Source: an uncultured bacterium (GTDB lineage: Bacteria; Bacillota_I; Bacilli_A; RF39; UBA660). From it: DNA of 16,435 bases. Location of the stretch: contig OMUM01000007.1 in assembly GCA_900314225.1 (NCBI GenBank), forward strand, positions 1-16,435. The letters are read 5' to 3'. Below, piece after piece: positions 1 through 6,971 of the stretch (the first letter of the stretch is position 1; each line of letters opens with the position of its first letter). The notes beneath the pieces were generated by a model, which worked only from the letters and a program-made list of their open reading frames with translations, searched no databases and had not been told where the DNA came from. Made by a program: the position numbers and the translations under genes.

Positions 1-25
1 TTAATATTTTACCAATTTTAGTCAT
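1..25 (-). CDS. Start of a leftward gene, truncated by window edge
   Basis: Only the first eight codons are present, reading MTKIGKIL on the minus strand, with the ATG at 25-23. The frame stays open to the edge. The start is supported by an AGGTG ribosome binding site (complement of 31-35) five bases upstream of the ATG, and by a near-consensus promoter just beyond it. The product cannot be identified from eight residues. The gene is oriented like its neighbour at 117-833 but has its own promoter. Confidence 0.6.
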
Positions 26-42
26 ATTAACACCTCGAATAT

Positions 43-71
43 AATATATGATATATTTTATTAAATGTCAA
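43..71 (-). promoter_or_regulatory. Sigma-A type promoter for the left-edge gene
   Basis: On the minus strand there is a perfect TTGACA (complement of 66-71), a 17-base spacer and TATATT (complement of 43-48). Transcription would start near 36, almost at the ribosome binding site, giving a very short leader. Confidence 0.7.
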
Positions 72-116
72 TATATATTTATTGTTTCTCAATAAAGGTG
101 TTTGTAAAAAACAAAT

Positions 117-833
117 TTAATTAAAACTTGCATTTAAATCAATATTACTATAAATAATTAAATTATTCTCAGAACTACTTTTAGTAGCACTCTTTTTATT
201 ATAAGAGAATTTTGTACTAGAAAAAATTTTGGCTAAAGTATTAAACATACTATTATCAAGTACACCATTAGTGTTTTTTATCATTCCAGTAACAACAACA
301 CCATCATCAATTGTTGAAACATAAACTGCTACTTTTCCCATGGATGAAGTATCATATAAAATACCTGCGAAACTTTTTTTATCAATAGAAAATTCTAGGC
401 TATCACTATAAGATGGGTATTCTTTTTTAAAATAGCTTAAGTATTCATCATAACTATTATATGAATCAACTTTTATATTAAAAGAATAATTATCATTTTT
501 CATGACAACACCATAATCTTTAGAAATAGATGATTTAAATTTGTCTGGTACATAAAATTTATAACCATCATATTCAATATAATTTTTATTAATATCTTCA
601 ATTTTACCAGATGTATTTAGATTATCAATTCCAGTAACATTAACAATAATAGCTCCTAAAAAAATAATAATTAAAAAAATAATAGATAAATAAATAATAG
701 GATTACTTCCCTCTTCTAATTCATTTTCATCAACACTACTTAATTCATTATTATTTTTCATAATTTTAGTGCCACAATTTGGGCAAAATTTTTCATTATC
801 ATTTACAATATTACCACATTTTATACACTTCAT
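117..833 (-). CDS. Zinc-ribbon, single-pass membrane protein of unknown function
   Basis: This 238-residue protein opens with a zinc-ribbon. Cys3, Cys6, Cys17 and Cys20 form two CxxC/CPNC knuckles separated by ten residues. A short acidic linker (about 30-44) follows, then one hydrophobic helix (about 45-67), then a soluble domain of about 165 residues that should lie outside the cell. That domain contains Tyr/Asp-rich strands (IEYDGYKFYVP near residue 86) and resembles the lipoprotein-like C-terminal domains often joined to zinc-ribbons in low-GC Firmicutes; I cannot name its family. The ATG at 833 has a GGTGA site six bases upstream. The strong terminator at 884-921 should isolate it from the exporter operon, so it probably has its own promoter, but I found no convincing one. 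A role in envelope sensing is only a guess. Confidence 0.8.
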   Translation of the reverse strand: MKCIKCGNIVNDNEKFCPNCGTKIMKNNNELSSVDENELEEGSNPIIYLSIIFLIIIFLGAIIVNVTGIDNLNTSGKIEDINKNYIEYDGYKFYVPDKFKSSISKDYGVVMKNDNYSFNIKVDSYNSYDEYLSYFKKEYPSYSDSLEFSIDKKSFAGILYDTSSMGKVAVYVSTIDDGVVVTGMIKNTNGVLDNSMFNTLAKIFSSTKFSYNKKSATKSSSENNLIIYSNIDLNASFN

Positions 834-883
834 AATTAGTCACCATACAAACTATTTTCAATATAAGAATAACATAGTACGTT

Positions 884-921
884 AAAAAAAAGAAGAAATT
901 TAATAAATAAATTTCTTCTTT
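884..921 (-). terminator. Rho-independent terminator of the exporter operon
   Basis: There is a perfect 12-bp inverted repeat, AAGAAGAAATTT (890-901) against AAATTTCTTCTT (909-920), with a 7-base loop. On the minus strand it is followed by eight T (complement of 884-891). It starts four bases after the stop of the gene at 925-2679, which fits termination of the leftward two-gene operon. Confidence 0.85.
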
Positions 922-924
922 ACA

Positions 925-2679
925 CTATTTAGCAATCTTATATACAAATATTGTTGTATCAGCATTATCACTAGCAAAGCCTTTATAATTCTTTGATAAA
1001 TTAGTAAGAGTTTTCAATTTGTTTTTATAATTAACAGCCTTTTCTCCATAATTTGCTAATTGATTTATTCCTTCACTATTTATTTTACTAATACCATTAG
1101 CAAGTTCACTTGTACCACTACTTAATTCATTAGTTCCACCTACAAGTGTTTGTGTACCTGAATACAATGCTTCAAGACCAGATGTAAGACTTTCAGTACC
1201 ACTATTTAAGGTAGTAGATCCAGCATAAATTTTAGATAAACCCGCATATAAACTCTGAGCTCCTGATTTTGTCATTGATGTACCTTCATTTTGTAACCTT
1301 GATAAATAACCATCTAGTGTTGTTAAAGCAGTATTTATTTCAGAAAGAGAGGATTTCAAACTATCTACCATTGTATTAATTGAAGTTTTATTATAAGTAA
1401 GTAAAGTTATTAAACCAACATTGTTATCATAACTTGCTGCAAGAGTTTTATATGTATTGTCATCAATTAAAGCATTTGAATGAGCATATTCTAGTTTTGT
1501 ACTAAAATCATTGCTTGTAATATCAAGATATTTACTTACTTTAGCATCAACACCTGCTGCTATCTGTTGATTACCAGTAGTTAATTTATCAATAGTAGCC
1601 TGATTATTTTGTTGTAATTCAGTAACTTGTTTTAATTGTTCTTGCATCGCACTTGATTTAGCAGTAAGATTATTCTCTTGTTCTTTAATTCCAGCAATAA
1701 TTGTTTGTAAGTTAGTATCAACTTTTCCGGTACCATCAGCTAATGCTTTAGCTCCATCAAGTGATTGTTTAATACCAGAATTTAGAGAACTAGCTCCATC
1801 ATTTAATTTCTTCGAACCATCTCGAGCACTTTTAGTTCCACTATTTAACTTATTTACTCCATCTTTTAAAGAAGCTGTACCATCATTTAATTTATTAGCA
1901 CCACTTTCTAATTGATTCATAGAATCTTGTAATAAATTAAGAGAACTATTTAAACTATCAACTTTATCTAATGTAGATAAATCAACTTCACTAAGTAATT
2001 TAGGCGTAATTACAAAATAAATTTCATTTGTTGAAAAGTCTGTTGTTTTATAAGATATTGTTAAAGTATCTAAATCTTTAAAATTACTTAAATTAGTAGA
2101 TTCATATAATCCTGGAGCAGAAATACCGGTAACAACATTTTTAGTTCCTGTACTAACTACTTTACCTGTAGAAATACTAATATTAGAATTATTTTCTCCA
2201 TCAATTAACATTGTAGTACTTACAACAAATGGAGTATACATACCACTTTTACTATCAAAACTATTATTAGTAAAATTAATCTTCATTGTAATAGTACCAG
2301 ATTTACCTTTAATATCTCTTGGTTTAACTTCCTCACCATCTAAATAATATTTAATATTTACTTTTACAGGTAATTCATCATTATATTTACCAGAATAGAA
2401 AATATCTTTTCCAGTAGATTTCCAAGTTAGTTTTTCACCATCTCTTGTAAATTTTTCATGTCCATTTAAATTTTTAATATTTTCTAAATAAGTATAATCT
2501 TCTATATCTCCTTTAGAAATATCTGTAAGTTTAGTATTAATAGTAGTCTTTTTAACATTACCACTAACTCCAAGTGTTGAATAAATTGTCTCTGTCTTAG
2601 TAAGAGCAAAAGCATTAAATGGATTAGCAAGTAATACAGTTGCTAAAGACAAACTAATAATTTTATTAATATTTTTCAT
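925..2679 (-). CDS. Secreted glycine-heptad repeat protein, exporter partner (YhgE/Pip-like)
   Basis: This 584-residue exported protein has a signal peptide at residues 1-25 (Lys-rich start, hydrophobic core, likely cleavage after Ala-Phe-Ala25). A beta-rich N-terminal half (about 30-230) is followed by two tracts in which Gly recurs exactly every seventh residue: 260 to 316 (nine Gly) and 480 to 529 (eight Gly). The pattern is typically x-x-x-Leu-x-x-Gly (LNDG, LKDG, LNSG). Between the tracts is a Gln-rich coiled-coil-like segment (about 330-380). Such heptads mark the YhgE/Pip-like surface proteins of Firmicutes, which commonly accompany MMPL exporters. Here the MMPL gene lies three bases upstream, and the AGAGGG site lies inside the end of that gene, implying translational coupling. 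No C-terminal membrane helix is visible, so it is probably released or held by partners. The partner role is inferred from synteny. Confidence 0.8.
   Translation of the reverse strand: MKNINKIISLSLATVLLANPFNAFALTKTETIYSTLGVSGNVKKTTINTKLTDISKGDIEDYTYLENIKNLNGHEKFTRDGEKLTWKSTGKDIFYSGKYNDELPVKVNIKYYLDGEEVKPRDIKGKSGTITMKINFTNNSFDSKSGMYTPFVVSTTMLIDGENNSNISISTGKVVSTGTKNVVTGISAPGLYESTNLSNFKDLDTLTISYKTTDFSTNEIYFVITPKLLSEVDLSTLDKVDSLNSSLNLLQDSMNQLESGANKLNDGTASLKDGVNKLNSGTKSARDGSKKLNDGASSLNSGIKQSLDGAKALADGTGKVDTNLQTIIAGIKEQENNLTAKSSAMQEQLKQVTELQQNNQATIDKLTTGNQQIAAGVDAKVSKYLDITSNDFSTKLEYAHSNALIDDNTYKTLAASYDNNVGLITLLTYNKTSINTMVDSLKSSLSEINTALTTLDGYLSRLQNEGTSMTKSGAQSLYAGLSKIYAGSTTLNSGTESLTSGLEALYSGTQTLVGGTNELSSGTSELANGISKINSEGINQLANYGEKAVNYKNKLKTLTNLSKNYKGFASDNADTTIFVYKIAK
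1093..1242 (-). repeat. Second glycine-heptad tract (coding)
   Basis: Imperfect tandem 21-base units encode residues 480-529, with Gly at 480, 487, 494, 501, 508, 515, 522 and 529. The DNA units have diverged while the protein period is exact, so selection appears to act on the heptad geometry. Confidence 0.8.
1732..1902 (-). repeat. First glycine-heptad tract (coding)
   Basis: Imperfect tandem 21-base units encode residues 260-316, with Gly at 260, 267, 274, 281, 288, 295, 302, 309 and 316. Asp or Ser usually precedes the Gly and Leu usually sits three before it. Confidence 0.8.
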
Positions 2680-2682
2680 ATT

Positions 2683-4743
2683 TTAACCCTCTTTCTTAAT
2701 TTTAGTAGTTGCTTGTATAAACTTATCAAATATCATTAATAATGATGGTAAGAATAATACAACAACCAACATACTTATAATTGATCCTCTAGCAAGTAAA
2801 GTACAAATTGAACCAATCATATCAATTTTTGTATATAAACTAACACCTATAGTTGCAGCAAAGAAACATAGTGCTGACATTACAATTGATGGAACTGTAA
2901 CTTTTAATGTATTAGACATAGCCTTTTTCTTATCTTTATTTTTTACTCTTTCATCTAAATAAGTTGTACTCATTAATATTGCATAATCAATTGTTGCTCC
3001 CAACTGAATAGTACCAACCACAATACTAGCAATAAATGGAAGTGTCGATCCTGTATAATAGGCAACTGCCATATTACAAAATATAGCAAACTCAATTGTA
3101 AATATCAAAATAATTGGTAAACCTATAGATTTTAGTACAAATAACATTATAATGAATATAACAGCAATTGAAGTATAATTAACCATTTTAAAATCATGAT
3201 CAGCTGTAACAACAAGATCTTTCATAAGTGGTCCCTCACCTGCTAAAATAGCTTTTTTATCATACTTTTCAAGTACTTTATTTACATCAGTAATTTGATT
3301 ATTTAATTTATCACTTGCAATTTCATATTTAGAATTCATTATAATTAATTGATATTTATCGTTATCCAATACTTTCTTAACTTCACCTGGAAGTAAATCA
3401 TCCATACCAGGTTCAAGTAAAGTATTAGGAGCAATTACCATATCAATACCTTTAACTTCTTTTAATTCTTTTACTAAGTCATTAACATCATCAGCTTTTA
3501 CATTTTTATTAATAATAGCAATCTCTGGAGATGTAATACCAAATTCTTTAGCTAATTTACTATTGGCAACATTAAATGCTAAATCTTTAGGTAATGAATT
3601 ATCAAGTTTATAATAAACCTCAACATTTTTATTACCAATATAAGCAGGTATCATCAAAACTAAGAATATTATAAACATAACTATATAATGTTTGACAGAA
3701 AATTTTTGTAATTTTCTTAATTGTGGGAATACAACTTTATGAGTAGTTTTATCAATTAATTTATCAAAAGTAAGTAGAAATGCTGGGAATATAGTAAGAA
3801 CACAAATAAGTCCAAATAATACTCCTTTTGCCATTACAATACCAATATCAGTACCAAGAGTTAAATCCATTGTACATAGTGCTAAAAATCCAGCAAAAGT
3901 AGTTAAAGATGAGCCAATAACACTTTTAAATGTCTCTTGAATAGCTATACTCATAGCTTCCCTATTATTCTTAGAATTCTTCTTAGACATTTCATATTTA
4001 TTATATAAGAATATTGAGAAATCTGTTGTAACACCTAACTGTAGTATTGCTGCTATTGCTTGAGTAATATAACTAATTTGTCCTAAGAATATATTAGAGC
4101 CCATATTATATAAAATTGCTATACCAATATTTGCAAGTAAGAAGAATGGAACTAGATAACTATTAGTAGCAATCATTAAAACTATAATACAAAGAACAAC
4201 AGCTATTGCAATATAAGCAAATATTTCTTGATCAGACAAATTCTTAGTATCGAGAACCATTGAAGTCATACTACTAACACTTGATGCATCTTTAACGGTT
4301 TCACGTAATTTACTAACAGCTTCCAATGTTTGGTCTTCACTTGTAGATCCTTTAAATGTAACCATAATTATACTTGTATCACCATTATATAATTTATCAA
4401 GTACTTCATCAGGTAACATTTCTTTTGGAATAGATACTCCAACTACATCAGCCACACTAGCAACCATATTAACTCCATCTATCTTTTTAATCTTTTTTTC
4501 AAGTTGTAGTACTCTATGTGTATCAGAAGCATCAGTCATCACGAAAGCATAAGATCCTATCCCAAATTCATCCGTTAGTATATCTTCACCCTTAATTGTC
4601 TCATACTCTTTAGGTAAGTAAATTAAAATATCATAATTAATTCTTGTATGTATATAACCAATTATTGCTGGTATTAGAATTAAAAAACCAACAACTAATA
4701 TCAAAATATTATGTTTTGAAATCCAATCAGCAAATTTCTTCAT
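2683..4743 (-). CDS. MMPL/RND-superfamily exporter
   Basis: This is a 686-residue membrane transporter with the internal duplication of the MMPL/RND superfamily. Each half has one hydrophobic helix (about 13-31 and 352-370), a large extracytoplasmic domain (about 35-170 and 372-515), and a cluster of five helices (about 173-325 and 522-672). The two proton-relay helices carry matching motifs, LGVTTDFSIF (236-245, Asp241) and LGATIDYAIL (581-590, Asp586). Family members export lipids, peptides or drugs using the proton gradient; the substrate here is unknown. The ATG has a strong AGGAGG site (complement of 4753-4758). It is first in a two-gene operon with the heptad protein and divergent from a TetR-type gene, which suggests inducible, repressor-controlled export. 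The length is usual for Firmicutes MMPL proteins. Confidence 0.9.
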   Translation of the reverse strand: MKKFADWISKHNILILVVGFLILIPAIIGYIHTRINYDILIYLPKEYETIKGEDILTDEFGIGSYAFVMTDASDTHRVLQLEKKIKKIDGVNMVASVADVVGVSIPKEMLPDEVLDKLYNGDTSIIMVTFKGSTSEDQTLEAVSKLRETVKDASSVSSMTSMVLDTKNLSDQEIFAYIAIAVVLCIIVLMIATNSYLVPFFLLANIGIAILYNMGSNIFLGQISYITQAIAAILQLGVTTDFSIFLYNKYEMSKKNSKNNREAMSIAIQETFKSVIGSSLTTFAGFLALCTMDLTLGTDIGIVMAKGVLFGLICVLTIFPAFLLTFDKLIDKTTHKVVFPQLRKLQKFSVKHYIVMFIIFLVLMIPAYIGNKNVEVYYKLDNSLPKDLAFNVANSKLAKEFGITSPEIAIINKNVKADDVNDLVKELKEVKGIDMVIAPNTLLEPGMDDLLPGEVKKVLDNDKYQLIIMNSKYEIASDKLNNQITDVNKVLEKYDKKAILAGEGPLMKDLVVTADHDFKMVNYTSIAVIFIIMLFVLKSIGLPIILIFTIEFAIFCNMAVAYYTGSTLPFIASIVVGTIQLGATIDYAILMSTTYLDERVKNKDKKKAMSNTLKVTVPSIVMSALCFFAATIGVSLYTKIDMIGSICTLLARGSIISMLVVVLFLPSLLMIFDKFIQATTKIKKEG

Positions 4744-4806
4744 TTTTATTCCTCCTCACGCTTTATAATTCTATGCATTAGCAAGAAAAAATCAACATAA
4801 TAACAA

Positions 4807-4812
4807 ATTATA
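4807..4812 (-). promoter_or_regulatory. Candidate -10 element for the exporter operon
   Basis: A perfect TATAAT lies on the minus strand (complement of 4807-4812), about 64 bases before the exporter ATG. No good -35 lies 16-18 bases upstream, so the promoter is either weak or activator-dependent, or the real one is elsewhere in 4759-4860. Confidence 0.35.
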
Positions 4813-4876
4813 TGTATGGTTATGCAACAAAAAATGATATTTTGTATACTTATTTTAACAACACATGTATGTTTAT
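4812..4876. promoter_or_regulatory. Candidate operator pair for the TetR-type regulator
   Basis: ATGTATGGTTAT (4812-4823) and ATGTATGTTTAT (4865-4876) match at 11 of 12 positions and start 53 bases apart, about five helical turns. The first touches the candidate exporter -10; the second ends one base before the -35 of the regulator gene. That placement suits a repressor controlling both divergent genes. The first copy lies in an imperfect palindrome, TGTAT-N4-ATGCA; the second is less symmetrical. In such A+T-rich DNA the match could be chance. Confidence 0.3.
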
Positions 4877-4877
4877 C

Positions 4878-4906
4878 TTTACAATGGTAGTTTTTCAAAC
4901 TATAAT
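4878..4906 (+). promoter_or_regulatory. Sigma-A type promoter for the TetR-type gene
   Basis: TTTACA (4878-4883), a 17-base spacer and a perfect TATAAT (4901-4906). Transcription should start near 4913, directly at the AGGTGA ribosome binding site (4913-4918), giving a leader of only about a dozen bases. Confidence 0.7.
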
Positions 4907-4924
4907 GTAGCTAGGTGATGAAAT

Positions 4925-5509
4925 ATGATGAAAAAAGAAGATTTGCGTGTAATAAAAACTAAAGCAAATTTATATAGAGGGCTTATAGATCTAATGAAAG
5001 ATAAACCTTTTGAAGAAATTAAAGTTTCAGATATTTGTAATAAATCAATGATTAATAGATCAACATTTTATGATCACTTCAATGATAAATATGAATTATT
5101 GCAATCTCTAATTGATGATTTAAAAGAAGAATTAGAAAAACAACTAGAAGTAAAAAAAGAAACTAAATCTATAAAAGAATATTATATTGAATCATGTGAG
5201 TTATTACTTAATCATATAAATGATAATCTAAATATTTACTCATCAGTAATAAAAAATAATACTAATTCAATTGCTCATGATATGATGATAGACTCTCTTC
5301 TTAAATCAGTTACTGATTATGTTAATAAAAATTACATAAATGAATCAGATATACCAACAGAAAAAATAGTATTATTTTATGTAAGTGGCATAGTAAGTGT
5401 TTGTCTTGAAGAAATGAAAAATCCAAATACATTTAATAAAGATGACATGATTAAATTTGTTGAATACTTAATACCAATACCATCATTTTTAAAACCAATT
5501 AATAATTAG
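4925..5509 (+). CDS. TetR/AcrR-family transcriptional regulator
   Basis: This 194-residue regulator has the N-terminal TetR helix-turn-helix at about residues 33-53: I-K-V-S-D-I-C, a turn, then NRSTFYDHFNDKYELL. The STFYxHFxDKxEL signature is typical of the family. The all-helical C-terminal half (about 60-190), which should bind the ligand and dimerise, resembles the DhaS-like C-terminal type common in Firmicutes. Two tandem ATGs (4925 and 4928) are possible; the first lies six bases after AGGTGA, the second nine. It is divergent from the MMPL exporter operon, so repression of that operon, and of itself, is the natural hypothesis. The ligand is unknown. A terminator shared with the convergent uppP follows. 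Confidence 0.9.
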   Translation: MMKKEDLRVIKTKANLYRGLIDLMKDKPFEEIKVSDICNKSMINRSTFYDHFNDKYELLQSLIDDLKEELEKQLEVKKETKSIKEYYIESCELLLNHINDNLNIYSSVIKNNTNSIAHDMMIDSLLKSVTDYVNKNYINESDIPTEKIVLFYVSGIVSVCLEEMKNPNTFNKDDMIKFVEYLIPIPSFLKPINN

Positions 5510-5517
5510 TTTTAGAC

Positions 5518-5551
5518 AAAAATCTCGGAAATAAATTACCGAGATTTTTTA
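5518..5551. terminator. Bidirectional terminator between tetR-type gene and uppP
   Basis: AATCTCGG (5521-5528) pairs with CCGAGATT (5539-5546) around a 10-base loop, and flanking A/T pairs extend the stem to 11 bp (5518-5549). Six T follow on the plus strand (5545-5550) and five on the minus strand, so it can end both convergent transcripts. Confidence 0.85.
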
Positions 5552-5577
5552 TTATATTTTATAAATTTTCTAACTAA

Positions 5578-6387
5578 CTATAAAAAATATACAATAGTAA
5601 ATATACCAACAATTAACAAATAAATAGAAAATTTCCAAAGACTACCTTTTTCTACTAGCTTAGTTAACCATTTATAAGAGTAATAAGTAAATATAAAAGC
5701 AAATACCATTCCTATTAAATAATATCCTAAAATAGAAATTTCCACTCCACTTCCAGCAAAATCTTTAACTCCTAATAATATAGTTGCAACACTGACGGGA
5801 AAATATAGCATAAACGTATATTTTAAAGATGCTTTTCTATTTAATTTACATAGTAAACAACCAACTAAAGTCATACCACTCCTAGAAATTCCTGGTACTA
5901 AAGCAATAGCTTGACATATACCAATTATAATTGCATCACGATATGTAATATCATTATCATCCTTTTTACCATTAGACTTCATAACCAATAATAAAGCCAC
6001 TCCAGTAATCAAAAAACCAAATCCAACTAAATATACGTTTTTAGCAAGTAATTTCTCTAATGGATCTTTTAAAATAAATCCTAGTATACCTACAGGAATA
6101 GATCCTACAACTATTAACATACAATATTTAAATTCATTATAACATTTCTTACCCTTACTACTAATATATGTAAAAAATCCCTTAATCAATCTTATAATAT
6201 CCTTATAAAAGATAATAAATATCGCAACAAAAGAAGCAAAATTAAGAAATATTTCTAAATTTAAATCATTAAACATATTAGTATTAAATAAATTCTTAAA
6301 TAAAAAAATATGTCCACTACTAGAAATAGGTAATGGTTCAGTAAACCCCTGTATAATACCTAAAATAATATATTTTATAATTTTCAT
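5578..6387 (-). CDS. uppP: Undecaprenyl-diphosphate phosphatase UppP (BacA)
   Basis: This 269-residue polytopic membrane enzyme dephosphorylates undecaprenyl diphosphate to recycle the lipid carrier for peptidoglycan and other wall polymers; its loss or gain changes bacitracin sensitivity in known species. Both active-site signatures are present. The first is Q13-x-x-x-E17 followed by LPISSSGH (19-26, His26). The second is PGISRSGMT (165-173, with catalytic-type Arg169). A Pro follows Glu17 where Phe or Trp is usual. I place the start at the ATG 6387 because AGGAGGA (complement of 6391-6397) lies three bases upstream and the protein then begins MKIIKYIILGIIQG as in homologues. The in-frame codons further upstream (to 6450) would invade the preceding gene. 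It is last in a leftward operon, 19 bases after a small membrane protein gene. Confidence 0.95.
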   Translation of the reverse strand: MKIIKYIILGIIQGFTEPLPISSSGHIFLFKNLFNTNMFNDLNLEIFLNFASFVAIFIIFYKDIIRLIKGFFTYISSKGKKCYNEFKYCMLIVVGSIPVGILGFILKDPLEKLLAKNVYLVGFGFLITGVALLLVMKSNGKKDDNDITYRDAIIIGICQAIALVPGISRSGMTLVGCLLCKLNRKASLKYTFMLYFPVSVATILLGVKDFAGSGVEISILGYYLIGMVFAFIFTYYSYKWLTKLVEKGSLWKFSIYLLIVGIFTIVYFL

Positions 6388-6406
6388 ATATCCTCCTATA
6401 ACATAA

Positions 6407-6967
6407 TTAATTATATAACAAAAATATTCCAAATAAAATATAGATAACAAAATATAAAAAATACGTAACTATAAATTTATTTTTATAAACTAAATCATCA
6501 ATTAAATAAAATAATAAAGATCCAAAGCTTATAAAAATATAAAATAATAAATTATCAGCAAGTATATAACTTAAAATTAAAATTATAAACAATCTTATAA
6601 CATCAAATATTTTATTTATATTATTAAATATATTAGTTGCCTGAAATATTATGCTTAAAATATTAATTAATATAGTAAATCCAAATAAAATCCATTTCAA
6701 ATTACTCTTTAATAGTAAAATCAAATAAATAATAGTCATACTAATAAATACATATTTAAAACAATTACTTATTCTTTTTATAGGAATAGATTCATAACTT
6801 TTACCAAAATATATACTTAATAATATATAATAAGAAATACCAAATATGCCTATTAAAGATTTAAATATAATACCAAAAGTATTACTAAAAAGAATGTTAA
6901 TTAATGTAAATATAAATATAATGCTTGCTAATAAAATAGATAAAATCATTTTAAATTTACTATTCAT
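6407..6967 (-). CDS. Small polytopic membrane protein, unknown function
   Basis: I do not recognise this 186-residue protein. It is very hydrophobic, rich in Ile, Leu, Phe and Asn, with about six or seven predicted helices. Two charged loops are visible: one near residue 57 (GKSYESIPIKR) and a DDLVYKNK loop near 158. I found no catalytic motif. The start is the ATG at 6967: it has AGGTGA (complement of 6972-6977) four bases upstream, lies four bases beyond the stop of the alarmone synthetase gene and uses that gene's last codons as its ribosome binding site, so translation is probably coupled. An earlier in-frame ATG at 6997 lies inside the upstream gene and has no comparable site. Its place between the alarmone synthetase and uppP suggests an envelope role, but this is inference. 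Confidence 0.75.
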   Translation of the reverse strand: MNSKFKMILSILLASIIFIFTLINILFSNTFGIIFKSLIGIFGISYYILLSIYFGKSYESIPIKRISNCFKYVFISMTIIYLILLLKSNLKWILFGFTILINILSIIFQATNIFNNINKIFDVIRLFIILILSYILADNLLFYIFISFGSLLFYLIDDLVYKNKFIVTYFLYFVIYILFGIFLLYN

Positions 6968-6971
6968 ATTA

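Noticed and set aside
78..96. Hairpin TTTATTG/CAATAAA as terminator of the zinc-ribbon gene
   Set aside because: The stem is seven pairs with one G-C and no T run follows on the minus strand; evidence is too weak to list it.
1093..1902. Regular repeats as a possible CRISPR or satellite array
   Set aside because: The period is 21 bases in frame with a seven-residue protein repeat, with no spacers; it is protein-coding repetition.
6388..6450. A longer uppP start at 6450
   Set aside because: It would overlap the end of the preceding gene; the ATG at 6387 has a strong AGGAGGA site and gives the family-typical N-terminus.
6407..6967. Possible CDP-archaeol-like or acyltransferase membrane enzyme
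   Set aside because: No catalytic motif is visible; the protein is simply hydrophobic, so no function is assigned.
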